A stretch of 64,000 nt of DNA. Source: Bacteroidia bacterium (lineage in GTDB: Bacteria; Bacteroidota; Bacteroidia; J057). The translations under genes and the position numbers were made by a program. The notes beneath the pieces are model-generated. The model was not told the DNA's origin and made no database searches. It saw only the letters and a program-made list of their open reading frames with translations. Positions 26,249 to 34,810 of this stretch are shown piece after piece. Position 1 is the stretch's first letter, and every line of letters begins with the position of its first letter. The stretch spans positions 1-64,000 of the forward strand of contig JAUIGE010000015.1 in the NCBI GenBank assembly GCA_030430205.1. Direction: 5' to 3'.

Positions 26249-26659
26249 ATGTTTGGACACAAAAGACACCACAGCCATCACGGATGGCACAGACAAGGCG
26301 GCGGAAGACATGCTCAGCGCATGTGGAGACGTCCCAAACACAATATTCCGGTGAATATCATCGAAAACGAGCAGGAGTTTGAATGCCATGTGCATTGCGT
26401 AACTTTTCAGAAGGAAAACATCAAAATCTCCATCGTAGGAGATATGATCTACATCAGCGGAAGGCGGGAACCAGAGGATCTTTATCCCAATTTCCTCCTG
26501 CAGGAATACCCGATCAAATCCTTCGAAAGGAGTTTTGAGCTGAGTCATACCGTGGATAAGGAGAAAATATCCGCTCGTCAGGAAAATGGGGTGCTGATCA
26601 TCACCGCTCCCAAACTCCATGCAGCCGCAGAGCCGGAGCAGGAAATCGACATCACTTAA
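26249..26659 (+). CDS. Hsp20/alpha-crystallin family small heat-shock protein
   Basis: The 136-residue protein has a histidine/arginine-rich N-terminus (HKRHHSHHGWHRQGGGRHAQ). It is followed by an alpha-crystallin domain (about 38-125) with FECHVHCVTFQKENIKISIVGDMIYISGRRE, SFERSFELSHTVDKEKISARQENGVLIITAPK. The last is the conserved GVLxIxxPK block. Small heat-shock proteins hold unfolded proteins in oligomers without ATP. The His-rich start is unusual and could bind metal. It follows the ECF sigma factor on the same strand, which suggests regulatory coupling. Its 3' end overlaps the convergent phosphoesterase gene by 8 bp. Confidence 0.9.
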   Translation: MFGHKRHHSHHGWHRQGGGRHAQRMWRRPKHNIPVNIIENEQEFECHVHCVTFQKENIKISIVGDMIYISGRREPEDLYPNFLLQEYPIKSFERSFELSHTVDKEKISARQENGVLIITAPKLHAAAEPEQEIDIT

Positions 26660-28754
26660 AAACCACCTTTTTCACTACCATCTGCCCTTTAACTTTCGCT
26701 TTCAGGTAGTAAATGCCTGCCGGAAGCGGCCCGGGATGCACTTGAAACCAGTTGAGTCCTCGTTTCACCTGCTTTTCAAGTACAAGTTCGGAGCGGCCAC
26801 TTGAATTGAACAGGTAGAATTTTACCTGTTCATTTTCTATAGAAAAATATTCTACCGACAAGGCACGCTCCTGCCCTACCGGGCTGGGATATACCTTAAA
26901 GCTGGAACTGGATTCTCCAGGCAAACGCATCTCCAGGGTATTGGAGAACTCATCCCCCATGCTACTGCGCAAAGCGCGAACCCGGTAATAGGACAAGCCC
27001 GGCAAAGGGTTTTTGTCGAGATAAGAATAGGTCAATTCTTTGGAATTGTCTTCCACATAGGGAAGCACAGCGATCGGCTCAAAATTTTGATCCGTACTTG
27101 CCCTTTCAATCTGATATTTCAGGTGAGACAATTGAGCTTTTGTGGACCATTTTACCACAACTTCTCTGCTATCGGGATCTTTCAGCAGGCTAAACTCGGT
27201 CCATGCTTCGGGAAGCAGGCTTTGGTCTGCGGTGATCACCACAGGACATGAATAGCGGGCATTGCCCTTATTGTCGTAGGCAATCGCCTGAAATTCATAC
27301 CTTCCAGGGCTGTTGAGCAGCCATTCCACCCGGAAGGGCGAGCTCTTGTCTGAAAGGATTTTTGTGCCATTTACCACAAAATCAACTTCCCTTACCACAC
27401 TGAAAAAATCTGATGCTTCAGCCTTCAGGCTGATTGACTGCGGCAGACGGGGATAATGCTGGCCGCCGTATGGCTCTATCAGGTCAACATTGAGCGAAGG
27501 GGGATAAATTTCCACCACATCACCTGTTCGGGGCTTCCATATATTCAAATTGGCAGGGATTTCAAAGGGATTGGCATCCTTTAGGGTGGCCACCTTTTGG
27601 GTTTTTTGCTCATCCTCTATTTCGATTGTGCGGACTTCAATCTTGTCATTTGTGACAAAAATCCATTTGAACTGATTGAATGAGCCGCTGGCTCTTGTCC
27701 AGGATTTTTTATCATTGTCCTCGCGCAAAGGCGCGCCCCAACAGCCTTCTCCTACGTAGACAGTCCCAAATTCATTGTCCCTGACGAAACCCTCGTCATT
27801 CCCGGCTTTAGTAGAAGGCCTGATAGGCCAGGTTGTCTTGACGGTATGCGCATCGCATTCAATGACCAGGGCAAAATGATAGCGGTAAAATAAGGGCGCC
27901 CAAAGGTCGTATTGGGCATTTCCTTCTGACTTCCTGGCCACATGCGGCCGCATGGGTTTGTGGTATTGGGCCATGCGCCAGATCGGGTCGCAATTTTGAC
28001 GGAGGTCCTCCTCCAGCCAATCGGTCTGATTGCCAGAAATGCTGATTTCTGTATTGAGGGAATACAATCGGAGCAAGTCCCCACCAAAATTGATGGCGTA
28101 ATAATCTGGTATGGAAAAAAGGTTTTTCAGTGTTTTGGACAACCTTTCGTGGTTGCCGCGAATGGGGACTATGGGGATCATCCGGCCATCCTGGCCGATG
28201 GTAAGTTGCCAGTCGTCAAACCACTCCGCCCATTCCTGTGCGGTGTCATCATCTGTCATATCGCCGGCAAAAAAGACGGCATGCGGTCGCAATTTTGCCA
28301 CCAGGCGATTGGCGTTTTGGCGCGGCTCGCGGTTGTTGCGGGAGTCGCCACCGGCGATGAAGGAAAAACGATCCGAAGGATCGTTTGAGGATGTTTTAAA
28401 CCAAAACCGACGGCTAATGCCTTCCTTATCTGCAATGACAAAGTAATAAGCCGTATTCGGCTTGAGATTGTTCAGCCGCGCAAATTGATTGTCCATATCA
28501 CGATAGACATTGGTGCTAAAGGGCTTTTTCCTGAAGGGATAACGGCTGGTATCCTGCCCATAATCCTGGGTTCCATAATAAACTGTTTGAACACCGCCGC
28601 TGAGGTGCTCCCATCCAATCACTGCTGTGGTCGCAGGATCATCGCACCAAATCAGACGATAGCGTTGTGTTTCTCCCTTTGCAGAAAGGAAAAAAAAGCA
28701 TATTACCCAAAACAATAAAGCAAACCTGGTCAGTCTCTTGAATAAAATTTTCAT
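26652..28754 (-). CDS. secreted purple-acid-phosphatase-like metallophosphoesterase with T9SS domain
   Basis: The 700-residue protein has a signal peptide (FALLFWVICFFFLSAKG), an N-terminal FN3-like domain (about 30-120) and a calcineurin-like phosphoesterase domain. In that domain IAGGDSRNN, VFFAGDMTDDD and PIRGNHERL are the GDxxx/GDxx/GNHE metal motifs. AQYHKPMRP, plus VIECDAHTVK replacing the usual GHxH, complete it. A middle region looks like Ig-type domains (EVDFVVNGTKILSDKSSPFRVEW). The C-terminus is a T9SS sorting domain (KVYPSPVGQERALSVEY ... GIYYLKAKVKGQMVVKKVVFK). It should cleave phosphate esters or diesters at the cell surface. The CDAH variant of the GHxH motif is worth noting. 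Confidence 0.88.
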   Translation of the reverse strand: MKILFKRLTRFALLFWVICFFFLSAKGETQRYRLIWCDDPATTAVIGWEHLSGGVQTVYYGTQDYGQDTSRYPFRKKPFSTNVYRDMDNQFARLNNLKPNTAYYFVIADKEGISRRFWFKTSSNDPSDRFSFIAGGDSRNNREPRQNANRLVAKLRPHAVFFAGDMTDDDTAQEWAEWFDDWQLTIGQDGRMIPIVPIRGNHERLSKTLKNLFSIPDYYAINFGGDLLRLYSLNTEISISGNQTDWLEEDLRQNCDPIWRMAQYHKPMRPHVARKSEGNAQYDLWAPLFYRYHFALVIECDAHTVKTTWPIRPSTKAGNDEGFVRDNEFGTVYVGEGCWGAPLREDNDKKSWTRASGSFNQFKWIFVTNDKIEVRTIEIEDEQKTQKVATLKDANPFEIPANLNIWKPRTGDVVEIYPPSLNVDLIEPYGGQHYPRLPQSISLKAEASDFFSVVREVDFVVNGTKILSDKSSPFRVEWLLNSPGRYEFQAIAYDNKGNARYSCPVVITADQSLLPEAWTEFSLLKDPDSREVVVKWSTKAQLSHLKYQIERASTDQNFEPIAVLPYVEDNSKELTYSYLDKNPLPGLSYYRVRALRSSMGDEFSNTLEMRLPGESSSSFKVYPSPVGQERALSVEYFSIENEQVKFYLFNSSGRSELVLEKQVKRGLNWFQVHPGPLPAGIYYLKAKVKGQMVVKKVVFK

Positions 28755-28818
28755 TACAAATCAGTCTTTCAGCTCTGTCGCGCTCATATAACTAATTGCA
28801 ATTTACAATAAATATCAT

Positions 28819-30069
28819 TTATGCTTTCAAAGTCTTATTTTTCACCAAAGGCTTCGCCCAAATACCTACACTAAAGATAAATGCCAGGCTTACAAAAAGT
28901 AAAATCAAAGCGATTTTCAACCCTACCCCATCTCCCAAAGCGCCTATAACAAGTGGGAAAATCGCTCCTCCGATAATGGCAGAACAAAGGATTCCGGCGA
29001 AGGAGCCGTGATGTTTTTCTACAGAATTTAAGGCGAGTGAAAAAATAACTGACCACATGATGGATAAGAAAAAGCCCATCAGGGGAAAAGCATAAAGGGC
29101 TATCTGAACATTGCCCAGCAAGGCAAAGCTCAGACAAATCATAGCTGCTGTGGTGAAAGCCATGAGCAGCTTTTGGCTATCGAAAAATTTGAGAAGGATC
29201 AGGCCTAGCAATGCCCCAAGGGTCATCGTACCCCAAAACCAGGACACGGCCTGGGCGCCTTCTGCCTGCGGATTCACTCCGTGATATTGGCTCAGAAACT
29301 CTGACATCCAGGTGGCAATCCCCTGCTCTGTCCCTACATAGCAGAATATCCCAATAAAAAACAAAATGACCGTTTTGTTGCGAAAAAGCTCCCGATGGAT
29401 CTGCCAGCTACCGGCTTTTTCATCCTCATTTAAAGCAACTTTGGGAAAACGGGATGCAAGCAAAATAAGGATCATGCTCACAGCCAAAAGTCCAAAAATC
29501 CAATAGAGGGATAGCCAATTGAGCTCGGCGGGCACGATGGATTCCATCAGGGATATGAGTGCATTGGGATTGCTGCCAGGGCCCATATTGGTGACCAAAT
29601 AGGTATAGACATGTGGGCTGATGAAAGAAGCCAGGCCAAACACCAACTGTCCGAGGACAGAAAAAAATGCAAAATGCTCTTCGCCTCCCGCCGCCCGCAA
29701 AAGCGGGCTGAAAGCCACCTGCAACATGGCCATGCCTGATCCAATCAGGAAAAGAGACAGCATCGCCATGCTAAAGCCCGGCATCAACACAAACAAAAGC
29801 GAGCCGATGGCCGCCAAAGCAAATGCCGCAAGCATGACCTTTTTTTCGCGGTAGCGCTCCACCAGCATACCAGATGGAATGGACATCACCCCATAAGCCA
29901 CAAAAAAACTAAAAGGCAGGAAACCCGCCAATCCCAGACTCAATTCAAAACTATCAATGATATCCGGGATAATAGGCCCGAGTATATTGGTCAAAAAAGA
30001 AAGCACAAAAATGACCAACATGATCAACAGAACAATAAATGTTCGCGAATACGAATGGCGTTTTTCCAT
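28819..30069 (-). CDS. MFS transporter, FucP-like sugar permease
   Basis: The 416-residue protein has 12 hydrophobic segments and begins MEKRHSYSRTFIVLLIMLVIFVLSFLTNILGPIIPD. The segment VAYGVMSIPSGMLVERYREKKVMLAA is the MFS loop 2-3 signature, in the form seen in the fucose/glucose-galactose permease group. It would import a sugar by proton symport. No sugar kinase or isomerase gene lies beside it, so the substrate is not fixed. It lies 63 bp downstream of thrA on the same strand, separated by a heptad array. Confidence 0.85.
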   Translation of the reverse strand: MEKRHSYSRTFIVLLIMLVIFVLSFLTNILGPIIPDIIDSFELSLGLAGFLPFSFFVAYGVMSIPSGMLVERYREKKVMLAAFALAAIGSLLFVLMPGFSMAMLSLFLIGSGMAMLQVAFSPLLRAAGGEEHFAFFSVLGQLVFGLASFISPHVYTYLVTNMGPGSNPNALISLMESIVPAELNWLSLYWIFGLLAVSMILILLASRFPKVALNEDEKAGSWQIHRELFRNKTVILFFIGIFCYVGTEQGIATWMSEFLSQYHGVNPQAEGAQAVSWFWGTMTLGALLGLILLKFFDSQKLLMAFTTAAMICLSFALLGNVQIALYAFPLMGFFLSIMWSVIFSLALNSVEKHHGSFAGILCSAIIGGAIFPLVIGALGDGVGLKIALILLFVSLAFIFSVGIWAKPLVKNKTLKA

Positions 30070-30084
30070 AATCTCCAGTCTTTT

Positions 30085-30126
30085 GTCTCTCGTCTCTGCT
30101 CTCTACTCTCTGCTCTCTGCTCTCTC
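30085..30126 (-). repeat. GAGAGCA/GAGAGTA heptad array after thrA
   Basis: Six 7-bp units (on the plus strand CTCTCTG, CTCTCTA, GTCTCTG and variants). Read on the minus strand they begin five bases after the thrA stop TAG and end shortly before the MFS start codon. Same family as 5541-5581. Confidence 0.85.
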
Positions 30127-30131
30127 CCCCC

Positions 30132-32618
30132 CTACGCCGGCAACCTCAGCACCGGCGACAGCAAATTACCAATTCTGATGATCTCAGAAAACACGCCTGC
30201 GGCGGTCACCTCGGCGCCTGCGCCGGGGCCTTTGATCACCAGGGGGCGCTCGCCGTAGCGATCTGTGGTGAAGACGATCATATTGTCGCTGCCCGACAGG
30301 TTGTAAAAAGGATTTTCCGGTCCGACGGACTGGAGCGAAATAAAAGCGTGATCGCCCTCCAGGGTCGCGATAAAGCGAAGACATTCGCCTTTTTCCTCTG
30401 CTTTCTGCATCAGGCCTGAAAAATGCGCATCATGCGCTTTCAATTCTGCCATAAAAGCGGGCACATCTGCTGCATCCAGACATGATTGCGGGAGAATATT
30501 CTCAATCTCGATTTCATCTGCTTCCATTCGGATGCCTGATTCACGAGCCAGAATCAGGAGCTTGCGCGCCACATCTTTTCCGCTCAGGTCCACGCGGGGA
30601 TCGGGCTCCGTAAAGCCCCTTTTGCCTGCTTCGGCGACGATATCGCTGAAGGCATCACCCTTTTTGAAGGAGTTAAAAATGAAAGAAAGCGAACCTGAAA
30701 GGATGCCTTCTATTTTGCGGATGCGGTCGCCGCTATTGACCAGGTCGGCGACTGTGGTGATCACAGGAAGCCCGGCTCCTACGTTGGTTTCATACTGAAA
30801 CAAAACGCCTCGCTTGTCAGCGATAGCTTTAAGTTGCTCATATTCAGCATATTTGCTGCTTGCTGCGACCTTGTTGGGGGTCGAAATCGAAATGGAATTA
30901 TTCAATATGTCGCCATACAAACGATCAATCGTATTATCGGCCGTATTGTCTACAAAAATGCTATTGGGCAGATTGAGTTCAATCATTTTTTGCACAAAGC
31001 CCTCCAGGCTGGCTTTTTCCTCCGAAGCATTCAACTTCTCTTTCCACTTATCCAATGTGATTCCGCTTTCATCAAACAACATTTTTTTGCTATTCGAAAG
31101 GGCGACCACATTTACCTGCATATACATTTTCTCCCTCAGAAAATCCGCCTGTTTTTGAAACTGATCCAAAAGTGTGCTGCCAATCAGGCCTACCCCTACC
31201 ATGAAGATATTGAGGGAAAAAGTATCTGAAAGGAAAAAAGCCTCATGGACAGCCTGAAGCGCTTTGGCTTCATCGCCTTTTTCAATCACCACCGAAATAT
31301 TTCTTTCGGATGAGCCCTGTACGGTCATGCGCACATTGATACCATTGCGCCCCAGGGAATTGAAAAGACGGGCAGAAATGCCGGGGCGGGATCGCATTTT
31401 TTCACCTATCACAGCGATGACCGACAGCTCTTTTTCCATTTTGATCGGTTCGATCAGGCGGGCGCGCATTTCCAGCGCAAACTCCCGCTCGATAGCCTCA
31501 CGGGCGGGCTCGGCGTCCTCGGGCTTGACCGAAAAGCTCAGCGCATGCTGAGAAGAGCCCTGTGTGATCAGGATCACACTGATCTTTTCGCTCGCCAGCA
31601 CGCCAAATAATTTGGCGGTGAGATTGGAGCCTCCAATGCCAAAAAGGCCTCCGCCTTCTATCGTCAACACAGCGACCTCCTTGATCGAGGCAATGCCTTT
31701 CACAGGATGCTGGTCATCTTTTCCGCCCTTTTCATCGATCAGCGTACCGGGATGATCTGGCTCAAAAGTATTTTTGATGCGGATAGGAATGCGTCTTTCC
31801 ATCGCCGGAACGATGGTCGGAGGGTAGATCACCCGCGCACCGAAGTGCGACATTTCCATCGCTTCCTCATAGGTCATGTGATCTATGGAAAAAGCCTGCG
31901 CCACCTTGCGGGGATCCGCCGTGAGGACGCCATTGACGTCGGTCCAAATTTCGATCACCTCGACATCGAGGGCCGAACCAAAAAAGGAGGCTGTATAGTC
32001 CGAGCCACCACGTCCCAGGGTCGTGGTGATCCCTTTTTCATCCTGAGCGATAAAACCCGTGATGATCTGTATGCCGCGATGCGTCTCAAAATGGCTGCGG
32101 ATATTGTTGAAAGTGCTTTCCAGGTTGACCCGGGCGGAGCCGTAGTTGCTGTCGGTGCGCACGAGTTTGCGTGCGTCGAGGAAGCCAGCGATGATGTTTT
32201 TATCGCGAAGGACTTCGCTGATGACAAAGGCGGAGCTGCGCTCGCCATGGCTCAGGATATTGTCCAGCGTACGGCTGGAGAGTTCATTGATCAGGAAGAT
32301 GCCTTGCAGGATGTTTGCCAGCTCGATATGCGACTCACGCAATTCGTATTTCACAATCTCCTGTCTTTCCTCTGAGATGAGGTTTTCGACTACTTCAAAG
32401 TGCCTGTCTACATAGGCATTGAAGGCTTTTTTGTAAGCCAAATCGCCATTTTCAGCCATTTGACTCATGTCAATCAGGAGATCAGTGACACCTCCCAGAG
32501 CGGATACGACTACTGCGAATTCTTCTCCCTGCTCCTTATATTGTTGAATGATTTGGGTAACCCTATCTATTCGTTCGGCATTGGCGACTGAAGAGCCACC
32601 AAATTTCATGATTTTCAT
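30132..32618 (-). CDS. thrA: bifunctional aspartate kinase/homoserine dehydrogenase I
   Basis: The 828-residue enzyme catalyses the first and third steps of the aspartate family pathway to threonine and methionine. The kinase half starts MKIMKFGGSSVANAERI and has TTLGRGGSDYTA and EIWTDVNGVLTADPR. Two ACT regulatory segments follow (VLTIEGGGLFGIGGSNLTAKLF and VIAVIGEKMRSRPGISARLFN), which in this family bind threonine or lysine. The dehydrogenase half begins near 465 with FMVGVGLIGSTLLDQF. It contains the catalytic-domain text ETNVGAGLPVITTVADLVNSGDRI and GILSGSLSFIFNSFKKG, and SGKDVARKLLILARE. Length matches the E. coli-type fusion. Likely feedback-controlled by threonine through the ACT domains. 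No thrB or thrC is in the window. No leader peptide was found. Confidence 0.97.
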   Translation of the reverse strand: MKIMKFGGSSVANAERIDRVTQIIQQYKEQGEEFAVVVSALGGVTDLLIDMSQMAENGDLAYKKAFNAYVDRHFEVVENLISEERQEIVKYELRESHIELANILQGIFLINELSSRTLDNILSHGERSSAFVISEVLRDKNIIAGFLDARKLVRTDSNYGSARVNLESTFNNIRSHFETHRGIQIITGFIAQDEKGITTTLGRGGSDYTASFFGSALDVEVIEIWTDVNGVLTADPRKVAQAFSIDHMTYEEAMEMSHFGARVIYPPTIVPAMERRIPIRIKNTFEPDHPGTLIDEKGGKDDQHPVKGIASIKEVAVLTIEGGGLFGIGGSNLTAKLFGVLASEKISVILITQGSSQHALSFSVKPEDAEPAREAIEREFALEMRARLIEPIKMEKELSVIAVIGEKMRSRPGISARLFNSLGRNGINVRMTVQGSSERNISVVIEKGDEAKALQAVHEAFFLSDTFSLNIFMVGVGLIGSTLLDQFQKQADFLREKMYMQVNVVALSNSKKMLFDESGITLDKWKEKLNASEEKASLEGFVQKMIELNLPNSIFVDNTADNTIDRLYGDILNNSISISTPNKVAASSKYAEYEQLKAIADKRGVLFQYETNVGAGLPVITTVADLVNSGDRIRKIEGILSGSLSFIFNSFKKGDAFSDIVAEAGKRGFTEPDPRVDLSGKDVARKLLILARESGIRMEADEIEIENILPQSCLDAADVPAFMAELKAHDAHFSGLMQKAEEKGECLRFIATLEGDHAFISLQSVGPENPFYNLSGSDNMIVFTTDRYGERPLVIKGPGAGAEVTAAGVFSEIIRIGNLLSPVLRLPA

Positions 32619-32664
32619 TTTCTCAAATTATTTGGGCGCGACTAGCGGCCGCAAATATAAGAGA

Positions 32665-34020
32665 TTATTCCCCTAAAGCTGCAATATTTAAGCCGTCAAA
32701 ATCAGCGGAAGACATCATGAGGATATAATCTTCCTTGCCTGTTTTGGCCTTTAAAATGGCATCCTTCAGTTCTTTTTTATCGGTAAAATAGCGCACACCT
32801 TTTTCGGCAAAAGCTTCCTTGATCTCTTCCTCATTGATGGGTTCCATCTTTTTGCGGGAGAAAGTGCTTTCGTTGATGAAAACAAATTTATGATCCGCAG
32901 GCATCAGGGAGCGCTGGTAGTTGGGCAAATATTCTTTGTTCAGGCTGCTGAAGGTATGCAGCTCTACGCAGGCGATCAGGTTGCTTTTGGGAGCCATCTC
33001 GCGCACCGCTTTTACGGTGGCGCGCACTTTGATGGGCGCGTGGGCAAAGTCTTTGAATACGACAGCTGTGTCGCTCTCATGGATTTTCTCCAGGCGCGAA
33101 CCCGCGCCTTCAAAATCTGAAATATGATTCAGAAACTCCTCCTGCCCAATGCCTACGAGATGACAGACTTCTGCTGCCGCAGCGACATTGAGCATATTAT
33201 GCTTTCCAATGACGGCCATTTCCCACTTTTCCCCCAAATCCTTGATGAAAAACTTCCTTTCTTTGACGATATAAGAAGGCTCCTTGAAAGTCACTGTATA
33301 GTGGTCGCTGTCGGTATGTCCCTTGATAAGGGAATCGACAAAGCTATCGTCCTGACGGTAGATCATGGTGCCCGCCTTGGGCATGCCATCCAGCAATTCA
33401 TCGAAGGCGTCGATATACTCCATTTCCGTAGGGAAGACATTGATGTGATCCCATGAAATGCCGGTAACCAGCGCGATATGCGGCTGGTAGAGCAAAAATT
33501 TGGGTTTGGGATTGAGTTTGGATGCGAGGTACTCATCCCCCTCCGCCAGCAGGACTGGCGCATCATCATCCAATCTCACCGGATTTTCAAATCCGGGGAC
33601 CTGTGCGCCCACGAGGTAGTTGAACTTCCTTCCGGCCTTTTCCATCACATGCATGATCATGGAGGTCACGGTGGTTTTTCCGTAGCTGCCTGCCACGACG
33701 ATCCGCTGCTTGTTTTTGGAATGTTCGTAAACGAACTCCGGGAAGGAATATATCTTCAGGCCCAGTTCCTGGGCTTTTTTCAGCTCGGGATTGTCTTCTA
33801 GGGCATGCATGCCCAGGATAATAGCGTCTAATCCGCTATGGATCCTTTCGGGAAACCAACCTTCCTTATCAGGAAGTATGCCGTATTGCTCCAGCCGGCT
33901 TTTTGCCGGATCAAAAATCTGATCATCTGAGCCCGTAACCTGCTTGCCAGCCTTTTTAAGTGCGATAGCTAAACTGTGCATCACGCTGCCCCCGATAGCT
34001 ATAAAATGAAGGTTGTTCAT
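32665..34020 (-). CDS. mpl: UDP-MurNAc:L-Ala-gamma-D-Glu-meso-Dap ligase (peptidoglycan recycling)
   Basis: Mpl joins the recycled tripeptide L-Ala-gamma-D-Glu-meso-Dap to UDP-MurNAc in the cytoplasm. From the ATG at 34020 it is 451 residues and begins HFIAIGGSVMHSLAIALKKAGKQVTGSDD, the N-terminal nucleotide-fold of Mur ligases. VVAGSYGKTTVTSMI is the ATP loop, EGDEYLASKLNPKPKF carries the conserved glutamate, and SWDHINVFP, HNMLNVAAA and DFAHAPIKVRAT are Mur-ligase blocks. The frame upstream to 34068 adds 16 residues without support. It lies 46 bp from thrA on the same strand. Confidence 0.93.
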   Translation of the reverse strand: MNNLHFIAIGGSVMHSLAIALKKAGKQVTGSDDQIFDPAKSRLEQYGILPDKEGWFPERIHSGLDAIILGMHALEDNPELKKAQELGLKIYSFPEFVYEHSKNKQRIVVAGSYGKTTVTSMIMHVMEKAGRKFNYLVGAQVPGFENPVRLDDDAPVLLAEGDEYLASKLNPKPKFLLYQPHIALVTGISWDHINVFPTEMEYIDAFDELLDGMPKAGTMIYRQDDSFVDSLIKGHTDSDHYTVTFKEPSYIVKERKFFIKDLGEKWEMAVIGKHNMLNVAAAAEVCHLVGIGQEEFLNHISDFEGAGSRLEKIHESDTAVVFKDFAHAPIKVRATVKAVREMAPKSNLIACVELHTFSSLNKEYLPNYQRSLMPADHKFVFINESTFSRKKMEPINEEEIKEAFAEKGVRYFTDKKELKDAILKAKTGKEDYILMMSSADFDGLNIAALGE

Positions 34021-34092
34021 CCTCTGTGTATTTTGGGTCAAAACTAAGGATAAATGGGGGAATAGCAATTGGGGGGAGGAGGAGTTCTGAAC

Positions 34093-34788
34093 TTAATTTT
34101 CCTTCAAAACCTCTAAAAAATCTAATATAGCATGAGTAATTCGAACATTCTCCAGGTAATATGGCTGACCTTCGAGGAGCCCCTGCCTTTTTTCTTTTGT
34201 AATTCTACTCCATCTGCTGTTAAGAAGAATAACCTGATTTAGATTAATGGGATCATCCTGGAAATGCTCAAATAATAAGGGGAATACGCCCATTGTTTGG
34301 TCTAATCTAATTAGGTTGTGGCATTCAATTATCAACTCATTTGCATTTCGGGGAAGGTTTTTATTGTCAATCGTTTGTACAAGCAGGTCAATTTTTTTTT
34401 CTAAACTGATGATCCTGTCCATTATTTTTGAAGCTGAAAAACTTGAAGAAAGGTTTTCATCAAATGATGAATATGTTCGAACCTCACTTTGGGAAATATT
34501 AGCCTTCTGCTGAGACTTATAAAATATCACATCACATTCTCCTATCAATTCAATAATTTCCAATATTTTATATACTACTCGGCCCCGAACTACATCACTA
34601 AAAGTTCCGCCATTGTTGTATTCTTCTTTTAACAGCATTATGGAGTTCAATTCTAACTCTATTTGCAACACTTTTTTATATAGTTCGGAGTTTTTTACCA
34701 AATCAATTTTTAATTTAGCTATCGTATCTTCAAGATGGCCAGTCGAAATCGATCGGATTAACCCAGATTTATAGGCTAGAAATTCCAT
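34093..34788 (-). CDS. small helical protein with an effector-associated-domain-like C-terminus
   Basis: The 231-residue protein has no signal peptide or membrane segment. Its last 80 residues read as helical pairs ending LNQVILLNSRWSRITKEK then QGLLEGQPYYLENVRITHAILDFLE. This matches the pattern of effector-associated domains (the EAD11-like kind, xLxxRxxRLxxxxRxGLIS...RNRIxxALLxLLD). The N-terminal part (about 40-82, ELNSIMLLKEEYNNGG ... GRVVYKILEIIELI) is similar in spacing, so there may be two copies. A coiled-coil stretch (KIMDRIISLEKKIDLLVQTID) lies between. EADs are adaptor modules that couple sensors to effectors in bacterial conflict systems. The gene follows the KaiC-like ATPase gene by 22 bp on the same strand, is AT-rich, and is probably its partner. 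The family match is by eye only. Confidence 0.6.
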   Translation of the reverse strand: MEFLAYKSGLIRSISTGHLEDTIAKLKIDLVKNSELYKKVLQIELELNSIMLLKEEYNNGGTFSDVVRGRVVYKILEIIELIGECDVIFYKSQQKANISQSEVRTYSSFDENLSSSFSASKIMDRIISLEKKIDLLVQTIDNKNLPRNANELIIECHNLIRLDQTMGVFPLLFEHFQDDPINLNQVILLNSRWSRITKEKRQGLLEGQPYYLENVRITHAILDFLEVLKEN

Positions 34789-34810
34789 AATTTCAAGTTT
34801 TTATAAAAAA

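Noticed and set aside
30132-32700. threonine or lysine leader/riboswitch before thrA
   Set aside because: The 46-bp gap between mpl and thrA on the minus strand is too short and shows no structured leader or run of threonine codons.
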